Source of the DNA: Lachnospiraceae bacterium
GTDB taxonomy: Bacteria > Bacillota > Clostridia > Lachnospirales > Lachnospiraceae
Assembly (NCBI GenBank): GCA_029225065.1
Contig: JAQXVT010000047.1
Coordinates: forward strand, 1-64,000
DNA length: 64,000 nucleotides
Direction: 5' to 3'
A program made the translations under genes and the position numbers. Below, piece by piece: positions 7,623 to 15,682 of the stretch; position 1 is the stretch's first letter, and every line of letters starts with the position of its first letter. Under the pieces are notes generated by a model. The model was not told where the DNA came from and searched no databases. It was given only the letters and a program-made list of their open reading frames with translations.

Positions 7623-7654
7623 GAAAATATTGTTTATAAAGAGGACAGATATAA

Positions 7655-8542
7655 ATGGATACAAATGTGCTGAAAACTTTTATTGCAGTATGCGAGCATT
7701 CCGGCTTTTCAGCAGCGGCAAAAGCTCTGGGATATACACAGTCTACAGTCTCTACACAGATCAAACAGCTGGAAAAAGAACTTCAGGTCACTTTATTTGA
7801 ACGTTATTATCATAAAATCAGTCTTACAGAAAATGGCATTCTGGTTTTGAAACAGGCACGAAATATTCTGAATGAACAGGACAAAATGCTGTCTTCTATA
7901 AATTCAGGAAAAAGAATTGAGGGAGAAATTCGTCTTGCAATGTCGAGTTCCATCTGTAATCGATATTTCAAAAAAGATTTTCTTTGTTTCCATAGAAAAT
8001 ATCCGGGGATACAGGTGAAAATAACGGAATGCGATACGAAACAGATGTTTGATATGCTGTGTAAAAATGAAGCAGATATGGTATTCACCCTGGACAGGCA
8101 TATTTATGATTCTGACTTTGTTATCTGTGCGGAACAGGAAGAAAAAGTTCATTTTATAGCATCTACCGATAATGCGGCACTGAAAAGAAAATGGACGTTA
8201 AACGAACTGTGTGAAAATGAATTTGTTTTGACAGAACGTAGGATGAGTTATCGAGCAATATTGAATGAGACTCTTGCGTCAAAGTCGCTGGAAATTCGTC
8301 CGGTTCTTGAAATCGGAAATCCCATTCAGATCTGCGAACTTGTAAAAAACAGCAATCTGCTGTCATTTCTCCCGGATTTTATTACAGAAGAATATGTCAG
8401 GAATGCGCAGATTAAACGACTTACCGTGGAGGACAGCCTGACAACAGTATGGACGCAGCTGCTGATACACAAAAATAAATGGCGTTCTCCTGCAATCCAT
8501 GCATTTACAGAATTTTATAAAGAAGTTATGCAAAAGCCCTGA
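7655..8542 (+). CDS. LysR family transcriptional regulator
   Basis: A 295-residue LysR-type regulator. The N-terminal winged helix-turn-helix (residues ~1-60) contains the typical SGFSAAAKALGYTQSTVSTQ stretch. The remainder is a type-2 periplasmic-binding-protein fold that senses a small co-inducer. It is divergent from the sodium symporter and most likely controls it, binding the inverted repeat between them. RBS AGAGGA precedes the ATG at 7655. The effector is unknown. Confidence 0.92.
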   Translation: MDTNVLKTFIAVCEHSGFSAAAKALGYTQSTVSTQIKQLEKELQVTLFERYYHKISLTENGILVLKQARNILNEQDKMLSSINSGKRIEGEIRLAMSSSICNRYFKKDFLCFHRKYPGIQVKITECDTKQMFDMLCKNEADMVFTLDRHIYDSDFVICAEQEEKVHFIASTDNAALKRKWTLNELCENEFVLTERRMSYRAILNETLASKSLEIRPVLEIGNPIQICELVKNSNLLSFLPDFITEEYVRNAQIKRLTVEDSLTTVWTQLLIHKNKWRSPAIHAFTEFYKEVMQKP

Positions 8543-8623
8543 CAGGATGCCCCCCAAAGCCAGAATCTGAGCCATATTCTGAGTTTTACACCACTTAAGT
8601 CAAAAACATTTTATAATACTGCG

Positions 8624-9544
8624 TTATTTATCATTAACCTTCAATTCAAGCACATCCGGACGTGCGTAGTGCCCCACTGCATCATGCTCCATTTTGCAGG
8701 CAGCCGGTAAATTCATGTCAAGCTCCGCATAAATGATCGTTTCTTCGTCCCAAACCGGTTCCGTGACATAGTGCCCGTAAGGATCAATAATACAGCTGCC
8801 TCCTCTGCACACAAGCTCAGGTAATGCAGACACTGCTTCCTGCTCATGGATATCAGAAGGATAGGAGGATCGTCTGACAATCATATCAGCATTGATAAAG
8901 AAGCATTTGCCTTCCATTGCGATATGCTGAATGGTTGCCTGCCACTCCGGATTATCATTTGTGTTAGGAGAAATGTAGATGGTAATCCCTTTTTGATAAA
9001 GCGCCACTCGTGCAAGCGGCATATAGCTTTCCCAGCAAATCAGGCTGCCAACCGGCCCCCACGGTGTCGTTGTGACCGGAAAATAATCCTTGTTGGCATC
9101 CCCCCAGACTACGCGCTCAGTGCCTGTAGGTTTCAGTTTCCTGTGCACCTTGTACGTACCATCCGGCTCAAAAATAACATTACTGTTGTAGAGTGTTCCG
9201 CTGACTGCATCACGCTCAGAAAATCCAAGGCTGATATAGGCGCCTGTCTTTTTTGCTGCGTCTGCAAGCTGCTGAAACTCCGATTCTCCGGCAACCACCG
9301 ACGCATCATAATACCGTTTCCAGTCCTTTCGTCCGTTTTCGCTTCGTTTTCCCATACTGAAACCAAAGCTCATTCCAATCGGATATCCGGGAATAAAAAG
9401 CTCCGGAAAAACAATCAGATCCGGCTTTTTTGCAGCAGCAGCATCAATGTACTGCAGTGCCTTTTTCAGGGATTCGTTTTTATGAAACATTACCGGTTCA
9501 GCCTGTACCAACGCAATTTTACAAATACTTTTCACATCTTTCAT
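8624..9544 (-). CDS. Nitrilase/carbon-nitrogen hydrolase family protein
   Basis: A 306-residue member of the nitrilase superfamily. The Glu-Lys-Cys triad can be placed: Glu in FPELFIPGYP (~residue 47), Lys in HRKLKPTGTERVVWG (~135) and Cys in LICWESYMPLAR (~170). The CWE context and length are those of true nitrilases (branch 1) rather than amidases such as omega-amidase. It would hydrolyse an organic nitrile to acid and ammonia in the cytoplasm; substrate unknown. RBS GAGGAGG precedes the ATG. It stands between the LysR gene and the HxlR gene without a clear operon partner. Confidence 0.87.
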   Translation of the reverse strand: MKDVKSICKIALVQAEPVMFHKNESLKKALQYIDAAAAKKPDLIVFPELFIPGYPIGMSFGFSMGKRSENGRKDWKRYYDASVVAGESEFQQLADAAKKTGAYISLGFSERDAVSGTLYNSNVIFEPDGTYKVHRKLKPTGTERVVWGDANKDYFPVTTTPWGPVGSLICWESYMPLARVALYQKGITIYISPNTNDNPEWQATIQHIAMEGKCFFINADMIVRRSSYPSDIHEQEAVSALPELVCRGGSCIIDPYGHYVTEPVWDEETIIYAELDMNLPAACKMEHDAVGHYARPDVLELKVNDK

Positions 9545-9596
9545 ACGACTTTGTCCTCCTCTATCTCTTCCGCCTTTTTCTTTATTTGCGTATCCT

Positions 9597-9929
9597 TTAC
9601 TTCAGGTTTAAATAATTGATATATTCATTTCCCCATATCTCCAGTTCTGCCAATACGCTCCTGAATTTTTCTCCTATTTCACTCAATTCATATTCTACTT
9701 TAGGCGGAATCTGCTGATACTCTCTTCGAACGATCAGGCCTTCCTTTTCCAGTGTTTTCAACTGTCTGGATAAGGTTGTATGAGTCATTTCTTCCGGCAT
9801 TCTTCTTTGCAATTCGTTAAAACGAACAGGCCCCTCGGTCAGCAAATATAAAATATACATAGACCATTTTCCGGTCAGTACTTTTTGAGCCGTTACATAT
9901 GGGCATAAACCAAATAATTCTTTTTTCAT
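9597..9929 (-). CDS. HxlR family transcriptional regulator
   Basis: A 110-residue winged-helix regulator of the HxlR type. It has the family N-terminus with a single Cys (LCPYVTAQKVLTGKWSMYIL), the recognition helix region (HTTLSRQLKTLEKEGLIVRR) and a wing (PPKVEYELSEIG). The start at 9929 has GGAACG upstream and matches family length. It is divergent from the flavin-type protein at 10052, with a palindrome in between, and probably controls it. The Cys near residue 7 could be a redox or electrophile sensor as in YodB/HypR; inference. Confidence 0.92.
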   Translation of the reverse strand: MKKELFGLCPYVTAQKVLTGKWSMYILYLLTEGPVRFNELQRRMPEEMTHTTLSRQLKTLEKEGLIVRREYQQIPPKVEYELSEIGEKFRSVLAELEIWGNEYINYLNLK

Positions 9930-9944
9930 ATATACGTTCCTTTT

Positions 9945-9958
9945 TGATACTGGTATCA
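9945..9958. promoter_or_regulatory. Perfect 14-bp palindrome, likely HxlR operator
   Basis: TGATACTGGTATCA apart from the two central bases, placed between divergent hxlR-type and flavin-protein genes, close to the regulator start. Confidence 0.5.
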
Positions 9959-10051
9959 TAAAATATCGTACTTGTTTTTTGTTTCTCATAAATATAATTA
10001 TAACTGCAAAACAGAAAAATACAAGTCTTATTTGAAAGGAGCTTTTGAAAA

Positions 10052-10447
10052 ATGAATGAAATAACAACATATTTACAGGAATGCAAAACTTTTTATCTGG
10101 CTACAACGGAAGGAGATCAGGCACATGTCCGCCCGTTTGGTGCTGTATGTGAATTTGAAGGAAAGCTTTATATTGTGACCAATAATCAGAAAGATGTTTA
10201 CAAACAGATGAAAGCAAACGGAAAAGTAGAAATCTGCGGAATGAATAAAGGCACATGGATTCGTGTAAAAGGTACTGTCAAAGAAGATACGCGCCGTGAA
10301 GCACGTGTTGCTATGATGGATGCAAACCATGCATCTTTAAGTTCTATGTACAATGTGGATGACAATCTCATGACCGTATTTGCATTCGAAAATGGAACCG
10401 CTACCATCTACTCTTTTACTGACGAGCCAAAAACTATCACTTTATAA
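10052..10447 (+). CDS. Pyridoxamine 5'-phosphate oxidase-like flavin protein
   Basis: A 131-residue protein with the split-barrel FMN-binding fold of the PNPOx-like family (FYLATTEGDQAHVRPFGAV at the start, then the GKLYIVTNNQKDVYKQM segment). Such small proteins bind FMN or F420 and act as reductases of unknown substrate. AAAGGAG precedes the ATG. It is divergent from the HxlR regulator, a common pairing in Clostridia that hints at a role in electrophile or oxidative stress. Confidence 0.85.
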   Translation: MNEITTYLQECKTFYLATTEGDQAHVRPFGAVCEFEGKLYIVTNNQKDVYKQMKANGKVEICGMNKGTWIRVKGTVKEDTRREARVAMMDANHASLSSMYNVDDNLMTVFAFENGTATIYSFTDEPKTITL

Positions 10448-10453
10448 TTATAG

Positions 10454-10498
10454 AAAAAACCTTAGCAGCTGAATTTCAAATCAGCACTAAGGCTATTT
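10454..10498. terminator. Bidirectional terminator
   Basis: CCTTAG...GCTGA pairs with TCAGC...CTAAGG; T-rich tails on the minus side (TTTTTT) and weaker on the plus side (CTATTTCT). It follows the flavin protein gene at 10447 and faces the adaA relic. Confidence 0.75.
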
Positions 10499-10558
10499 CT
10501 CTTGTTTGCCGACCTGAAAAGATGAATTCCTTTCTTTCCAGATTGCCGGCTGATCTCA

Positions 10559-10925
10559 TCATCTATCTTTAATGCCAGTAATCATAAGGATTACTCTGTG
10601 CTTTCTTTTTTTCTGTTTTTCCAGTGCTTTTCTCCGCAGCTTCTCTGGTAAGAAACAGTCGGTCAGTGCATTTGGTGCGTCAGTTTTTGCGTCTGCATCG
10701 GCATATTTCTTTGGACTCACACCGTATTCCTGCTTGAAAATGTCCGTCATCCGGCGTGGCGTCAAGCCCACATCATCCAGAGAAGCCGCCTTATCAATCC
10801 GTGATTTGATCTCCGCCGCACTCTCCCGCATAGGCTGGTATTCCAAAAGGTCACTGCGGCAGCTTTGATTTGCAGGATGGGCGGCAGAAAATGCCCGTTG
10901 TTTTTACAGCCCCTTGGATTACAAT
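10559..10925 (-). pseudogene. adaA: adaA-like remnant (Ada methyl-acceptor domain plus AraC helix-turn-helix)
   Basis: Two pieces of an AdaA-type protein are readable in different frames. The upstream piece has VKTTGIFCRPSCKSK, the Ada motif with the methyl-accepting Cys. It then runs into a stop. The downstream piece starts with CRSDLLEYQPMRE, the segment that in intact proteins follows the zinc-binding FRPCKRC, and continues into an AraC-type HTH (DVGLTPRRMTDIFKQEYGVSPKKYADA). Roughly twenty residues between the pieces are missing, including part of the zinc site, and the N-terminus is absent. A deletion with a frame change is the simplest cause. The protein cannot be functional. Confidence 0.75.
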
Positions 10926-10937
10926 TCACGTGCAAAA

Positions 10938-11471
10938 TCAATGGCTTTTTCTTTTCATGCAGCCGTAAATTTTATCAAGCAGCATGCATACAACGAATGC
11001 AGTCGCAATGCCTAGAACAACTCCAAACAGCACATCCGTCGGATAGTGAACAAAGAAGTACATCCTGCTGAATCCGACCATAGCAGCAAACACAAATACT
11101 CCGATACCGGCTTTTTTGTGATAATGAAAGATTGCCATCGCGCTTGAAAAGGCCAGATAGGTATGTACCGATGGACAGGAAAAGCTTGTAGACTTCTTCA
11201 CAATCAACGGTATCGTGCTATCCACTGCACAAGGCCGTGGTCTTGCAATCATGTCTTTCAGGAATTCATTTCCAATCAGGAAAGATACCGCAAAGGACAA
11301 CAGAACTGCTGCACCACATTTTCTTGTTTTTGGGATAATAAGTAACACCAGCCCGACTACAATCCAAAGCTGTCCCATCGATCCCACCAGGGTATTGAAA
11401 ACTGTAACCATCACACGGTCCAAAACCGGATTGTGAATGGATTGAATTGCGTATAAAATATTCAGTTCCAT
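10938..11471 (-). CDS. PAP2 family phosphatase
   Basis: A 177-residue membrane protein with all three PAP2 motifs: KDMIARPRP, PSVHTYLAF (Val replaces the usual Gly of PSGH) and SRMYFFVHYPTD. Five or six hydrophobic segments surround them. The family removes phosphate from undecaprenyl pyrophosphate, phosphatidic acid or related lipids on the outer membrane face. The function here is not more exactly assignable. Single gene; the stop lies only 12 bp from the adaA relic. Confidence 0.9.
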   Translation of the reverse strand: MELNILYAIQSIHNPVLDRVMVTVFNTLVGSMGQLWIVVGLVLLIIPKTRKCGAAVLLSFAVSFLIGNEFLKDMIARPRPCAVDSTIPLIVKKSTSFSCPSVHTYLAFSSAMAIFHYHKKAGIGVFVFAAMVGFSRMYFFVHYPTDVLFGVVLGIATAFVVCMLLDKIYGCMKRKSH

Positions 11472-11579
11472 GCTAATTGTTTCTCCTTTTTTATTCTCTA
11501 TTATTGTATTTATTATTGTATTTACTTAATTTCATCCCCACTATCATATACTTTCTGTAAACCAATAGGAAATGGCTCT

Positions 11580-13415
11580 TTATGCATGTTCTTCTGAGGA
11601 TAGTGTTTGTCTGGCAACCAGCTCAGCGAAAAATCCTTTCTTCTCTATTAGCTCCTCATAGGTTCCATCTTCGATGATTTTCCCATGATCCAGTACAAGG
11701 ATTCGGTCACAATTCTGAATCGTTGACAGTCTGTGGGCTATTACAATTCTGGTACAATGGAGATGATCCAAAGCCTCAGACACCTGTTTCTGTGTCAAAT
11801 TATCCAGTGCACTCGTTGCTTCGTCAAACAAAAGAATTTCCGGCTTAGGCGCAATTGCTCTTGCGATCATCAGTCTCTGTTTCTGTCCTCCGGATATTCC
11901 ACCGGCACCTTCTGATATCACGGTATTCATTCCCATTGGCATCTTCCTGATGTCTTCCGCAATCCCTGCAAGTTCTGCTGCTTCCCACGCATCCTCCTGT
12001 GTCAGCCATGGGGCAGAGATCACAATGTTGGAATAAATTTCACCTTGAAAGAGCTTACCATTTTGCATCACCACACCGATTTTTCTCCGCAGTGACTTCA
12101 GATCTATTCTTTCCAGATCTTTTTCATCGTAGTAAATTGCCCCTTTCTGCGGCTTCTCAAATCCAAGAAGCAGGCGGATCAGTGTAGATTTTCCGCAGCC
12201 CGTCTTTCCAACAATTGCCACATACTCTCCCGGATGGATTTTCAAAGACAGATCATCCAGAACAAACGGCATGTTCTCCGTATAGCGAAAAGAGACATTG
12301 TTCAGCTCGATTTCTCCCGAAATACGCTCCAGCACCTGTTTATTCTCGGAGATTTCCGGAACCGCATTAAAAATCGGCCGAACCATTTCCAGCGCAGGCC
12401 GTATCTGTGCTATGGTAAGTGCAATTCCTGCCAACGACGAAAATGCTCCCGACACCATACCATAAGCGGTATCAAAAGTGTAATAATCTGCAACCGAAAC
12501 ATTGGATTGAATTGCAATATAATAAAGCACGATCGTTCCGAATAGAGAGATTCCGGTATTGATCACGGAATTTATCTTCAGAAATACCGGAGGATCATAC
12601 AGCAAGCTGGCCTCCTCTGCATATAAGTTTCCCCATCTTGCAAATGCACGTTTTTCTGCACCGGATAAGCGGATCTTCTGCACACCGGAAATCAGCGCAT
12701 AGGTCATTCCATCCTCTTTGCCGGCAAGCTCCATCTGCTTTTGCGATATTCCCGTCTGTGCCAAAGATGAAATAAGAGTAAACATTACTGTTACAACGAT
12801 CGTTACCAGTGCCGGAACTGCAAGTGAAGGGGTAAAAGCAAAAATCTGCGTAATATAAACCAGGGAAAAAACAGAAGTAAGTCCTGTAGAAAATACCGTA
12901 GAGACCAACATATCGCAAAGTGAATTCATGCGTCCTGCACGGCTTGACAATTCACCTGCACTGTAATTTCGGAAAAAATCGGCCGGAAGCGACAGGACAC
13001 GCATCATTGTCGCCGCCTCCACCGCAAGACTCAGCTTTATATCAATCCGCGAGGTCACCAGATTACTGACTGCCTGAAACAATAAGCTGGACACTGACAC
13101 GGACAGCATAAAGATCAATGCTGCCGCAAACAACCGCATATTGCCGGTTGGCAATACTCTGGCAAATATCAGGTTACTGATTCTTGGGATCAACAGCCCC
13201 ACTAATATGACGGCAAGTGATGCCAGTCCCATCATAAGATAATCTGACGGGTAGAGCGTTTCCAATATATATTTCCAGAGTGTGCTGATTCCCATTTTTT
13301 TCATTGGAAAGGGTTTATAAAAGGCAAGTGCCTCCTTTTCATTGTGAAACGGACATTTGCAATCCGCTTTGCTACGATCAAAGCGTAAATTAAAAAGATA
13401 ATTTCTCAAGCCCAT
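11580..13415 (-). CDS. ABC exporter (transmembrane plus ATPase), NHLM/bacteriocin-export-like
   Basis: A fused exporter half: an N-terminal ~50-residue cytoplasmic part, six transmembrane helices (~50-330), then an ATPase with Walker A VGKTGCGKST, signature GGISGGQKQRLMIARAI and Walker B EILLFDEATSALD. The N-terminal segment before the first helix resembles the permease/ATPase subunits of NHLM-type peptide exporters, but no peptidase domain, partner exporter or precursor peptide gene is near. The ATG at 13415 with GGGGAA upstream is preferred over a TTG at 13442. It probably works as a homodimer; cargo unknown. Confidence 0.85.
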   Translation of the reverse strand: MGLRNYLFNLRFDRSKADCKCPFHNEKEALAFYKPFPMKKMGISTLWKYILETLYPSDYLMMGLASLAVILVGLLIPRISNLIFARVLPTGNMRLFAAALIFMLSVSVSSLLFQAVSNLVTSRIDIKLSLAVEAATMMRVLSLPADFFRNYSAGELSSRAGRMNSLCDMLVSTVFSTGLTSVFSLVYITQIFAFTPSLAVPALVTIVVTVMFTLISSLAQTGISQKQMELAGKEDGMTYALISGVQKIRLSGAEKRAFARWGNLYAEEASLLYDPPVFLKINSVINTGISLFGTIVLYYIAIQSNVSVADYYTFDTAYGMVSGAFSSLAGIALTIAQIRPALEMVRPIFNAVPEISENKQVLERISGEIELNNVSFRYTENMPFVLDDLSLKIHPGEYVAIVGKTGCGKSTLIRLLLGFEKPQKGAIYYDEKDLERIDLKSLRRKIGVVMQNGKLFQGEIYSNIVISAPWLTQEDAWEAAELAGIAEDIRKMPMGMNTVISEGAGGISGGQKQRLMIARAIAPKPEILLFDEATSALDNLTQKQVSEALDHLHCTRIVIAHRLSTIQNCDRILVLDHGKIIEDGTYEELIEKKGFFAELVARQTLSSEEHA

Positions 13416-13650
13416 TGTGCATAATTCCCCAGGTTTTGACAAGTAGTCAATCTGTTTTTATCCTGTTTTCGTCTTATTATTAGTAACATTGCGTGATATG
13501 TTATGCAATAGTGACAGAATTAAAGAACCATTACCAATGTCCCGGGAGTTTTACAGTTGAATAATTAAAAATCACCTTGCAGACCTTATAAAACCTGCAT
13601 TTTTTATGTCAAATTTTATGTTTTGGTATGTGCTTGTTTGTAATAGTGTA

Positions 13651-13782
13651 TTATATATAGAAGAAAATGGAAAAGCCTCTTCCTGTATTTATAAAAATCC
13701 CGGGAAGTACAATACCCATTGTACCAAGTCCCAAACACAGAAATCCTAAAACACTCCAAATAACTTTTAACGGATTTTTCAT
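13651..13782 (-). pseudogene. Truncated DUF454 (YbaN-like) membrane protein
   Basis: Forty-three codons begin as a DUF454 protein (MKNPLKVIWSVLGFLCLGLG, then TMGIVLPG) with a ribosome site GGGAG, but after the first helix the sequence changes and a stop follows. Family members are about 120 residues. The frame downstream shows nothing of the remaining helices. Confidence 0.6.
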
Positions 13783-13840
13783 TTTCTTATTCTACTCCCT
13801 GTTTCATATTAATTTTTTATCCGCGGTTAGCTTCAACTTA

Positions 13841-13896
13841 AAAACAAAATGGCATTTGACAGACCTCTTTTTGGGATCTGTCAAATGCCTCTTTTT
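13841..13896. terminator. Strong bidirectional terminator
   Basis: Thirteen-base perfect arms (GGCATTTGACAGA and TCTGTCAAATGCC) with T-runs on both sides. It ends the MATE gene from the right and shields the DUF454 remnant. Confidence 0.9.
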
Positions 13897-13954
13897 CATT
13901 GCACAGCATATTCTCTCAGAAAGCGCTTCGCCTCTGCCTGCTGCATTACGCCTT

Positions 13955-15316
13955 TTACGCTTCGCTTAATTCCTTATACACGGAGCGCATCATAAATACC
14001 ACTACAATCAGGGAGATCACATCCGCTACCGGTGCGGAATATAAAGCTCCCACTACTCCGAAGAATCTCGGGAACAGTAAAATTAACGGAATGCTCAGGA
14101 TAAAGTCTCGCAGTAAGGACAGTCCCAGAGACATCACCGGTTTTCCGAGCGACTGCAGGAAAATACTTGTTGCCTTCTGTACACAGCAGAAAATAATAGT
14201 GCACAGATAAATACGGAATGCCAGTACTGCAAACTCATTATACAGTTCGCTCTCGCTTCCGAAGATACGGATAATAGAAAGCGGAAATACCTCAAATACA
14301 ACGGTTGACACAATACCTACGATTACCTCTGCGCGCATCATCGTTGCATAGATCTTTTTCACACGCTCATTTTTTCCGGCACCGTAATTATAGCCGACAA
14401 TTGGCTGTGAGCCTGCTGCAATTCCTACCACAACAGAAATAACAATCTGGAATACCTTCATTACAATTCCAACGACCGTAAGCGGAATATCCGCACCGTA
14501 TTTGGATTTTGCACCGTAAGCTACCAGTGTATTGTTCATCACGCCCATAATCACTACGATAGACATCTGTGTCAGGAAGCTGCTGATACCCAGCGGTAAA
14601 ATCTGTTTCAGAAGACCTGCGGATAAGCGGAAGCAGGATTTCTGAAGCTTTACCGCTTTCATTCTGGTCAGATAGCCGGCGGAAAGCACTGCCGTCACGA
14701 TCTGACCCGCAATGGTTGCCAGAGCGGCACCGCGCATACCCCAGCCCAGCACAAAAATAGCGATCGGGTCAAAAATTACATTGATGATACATCCAATCAG
14801 GGTAGAAAGCATCGCAAACTGCGGGCTTCCATCTGCACGGATGATCGAGTTTACCGCATTTCCGAAAATAAAGAACGGCAGTCCGATTACAATATAGTCA
14901 AAATATTCTCTCGCATATGCAATATTATTTTCTGTCGCACCAAAAGCTGCAAGAATATGATCCTTCAGAAGAACAAAAAGCAGTGTCAGGACAATCCCTG
15001 CAATTACCAGAACAACAACCGCATTTCCAACACTTCTGTTTGCACTCTCGGCATCCTTTTTTCCCTGACAGATACTCAGATACGCCGCACAGCCATCTCC
15101 GATCATAAGCGCGATCGCCAGCGCGATAATTGTGATCGGGAACACTACGTTGGTCGCACCGTTTCCCAGATAACCGACGCCCCGTCCGATAAAAATCTGG
15201 TCTACAATGTTATACAGAGCAGAAACCAGCAACGACATGATACATGGTATGGAAAACTTCAGCATCAGCTTTCCGATTTTTTCTTCTGCAAGATAATGAT
15301 TTGCGTTTTGATTCAT
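13955..15316 (-). CDS. MATE family efflux transporter
   Basis: A 453-residue twelve-helix antiporter of the multidrug and toxic compound extrusion family. It has the two related six-helix halves and typical MATE stretches (SALYNIVDQIFIGRGVG, IVGYNYGAGK). The start at 15316 is chosen because GGAGG sits five bases upstream. The gene has a leader with a 19-codon ORF overlapping a terminator, so its expression may be induced by translation inhibitors. Substrates cannot be read from sequence. Confidence 0.92.
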   Translation of the reverse strand: MNQNANHYLAEEKIGKLMLKFSIPCIMSLLVSALYNIVDQIFIGRGVGYLGNGATNVVFPITIIALAIALMIGDGCAAYLSICQGKKDAESANRSVGNAVVVLVIAGIVLTLLFVLLKDHILAAFGATENNIAYAREYFDYIVIGLPFFIFGNAVNSIIRADGSPQFAMLSTLIGCIINVIFDPIAIFVLGWGMRGAALATIAGQIVTAVLSAGYLTRMKAVKLQKSCFRLSAGLLKQILPLGISSFLTQMSIVVIMGVMNNTLVAYGAKSKYGADIPLTVVGIVMKVFQIVISVVVGIAAGSQPIVGYNYGAGKNERVKKIYATMMRAEVIVGIVSTVVFEVFPLSIIRIFGSESELYNEFAVLAFRIYLCTIIFCCVQKATSIFLQSLGKPVMSLGLSLLRDFILSIPLILLFPRFFGVVGALYSAPVADVISLIVVVFMMRSVYKELSEA

Positions 15317-15338
15317 TTTTCCCTCCATTTATATATAT

Positions 15339-15398
15339 CTATGGCTTCCAAACAGGTGGAGCATAAAAATAGCCGTATATGTCGGCTTTCACATACAC
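15339..15398 (-). CDS. Candidate leader peptide of the MATE gene
   Basis: GTG start with AGGTGG five bases upstream, 19 codons (reads M-YVKADIYGYFYAPPVWKP), TAG at 15339, 22 bases before the MATE start. It is aromatic-rich and overlaps both arms of the terminator at 15365-15402. That layout is used in ribosome-mediated attenuation of resistance genes. Confidence 0.5.
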   Translation of the reverse strand: MYVKADIYGYFYAPPVWKP

Positions 15399-15402
15399 GG
15401 CT
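15365..15402 (-). terminator. Leader terminator (attenuator) upstream of the MATE gene
   Basis: AGCCGTGTATGT pairs with ACATATACGGCT over an eight-base loop, then ATTTTT. It lies between the likely promoter (TATACT near 15422) and the gene, and within the leader ORF. Confidence 0.7.
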
Positions 15403-15553
15403 ACCACCTAAAGCTTACGTAGTATAACATATTTGTCCAGAGCTTCGTAATAATGCAATTTTCACGAAATTAATGAAAAAATCCTCTCATCTTTCCATGA
15501 TATCACAAAAAACGGCCCAATCAGAGCCGCAAAAGGCAGTTCGTAAAATTTTC

Positions 15554-15583
15554 TTGCATTTTCTCCGGTTCATGCATTATAAT
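15554..15583 (+). promoter_or_regulatory. Promoter of the second MATE gene
   Basis: TTGCAT (15554-15559), 18 bases, TATAAT (15578-15583), followed by a short leader with a terminator. Confidence 0.6.
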
Positions 15584-15608
15584 AAACAAAAAACGAAGCC
15601 GGCTTTGA

Positions 15609-15662
15609 AAGCGTGAAATCACGAGGAACTGCTTATCCTCACAGATTTCGCGCTTATTTTTT
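15609..15662 (+). terminator. Leader terminator (attenuator) of the second MATE gene
   Basis: AAGCGTGAAATC pairs with GATTTCGCGCTT (one wobble); an inner GAGGA/TCCTC pairing lies in the loop. Seven to eight T follow, 20 bases before the start codon. It is a transcription attenuator of unknown class. Confidence 0.7.
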
Positions 15663-15682
15663 TGCCGGCCACAGGAGGTTTT

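Noticed and set aside
13667-13969. 100-codon plus-strand ORF
   Set aside because: Opposite the DUF454 remnant and crosses a strong bidirectional terminator.
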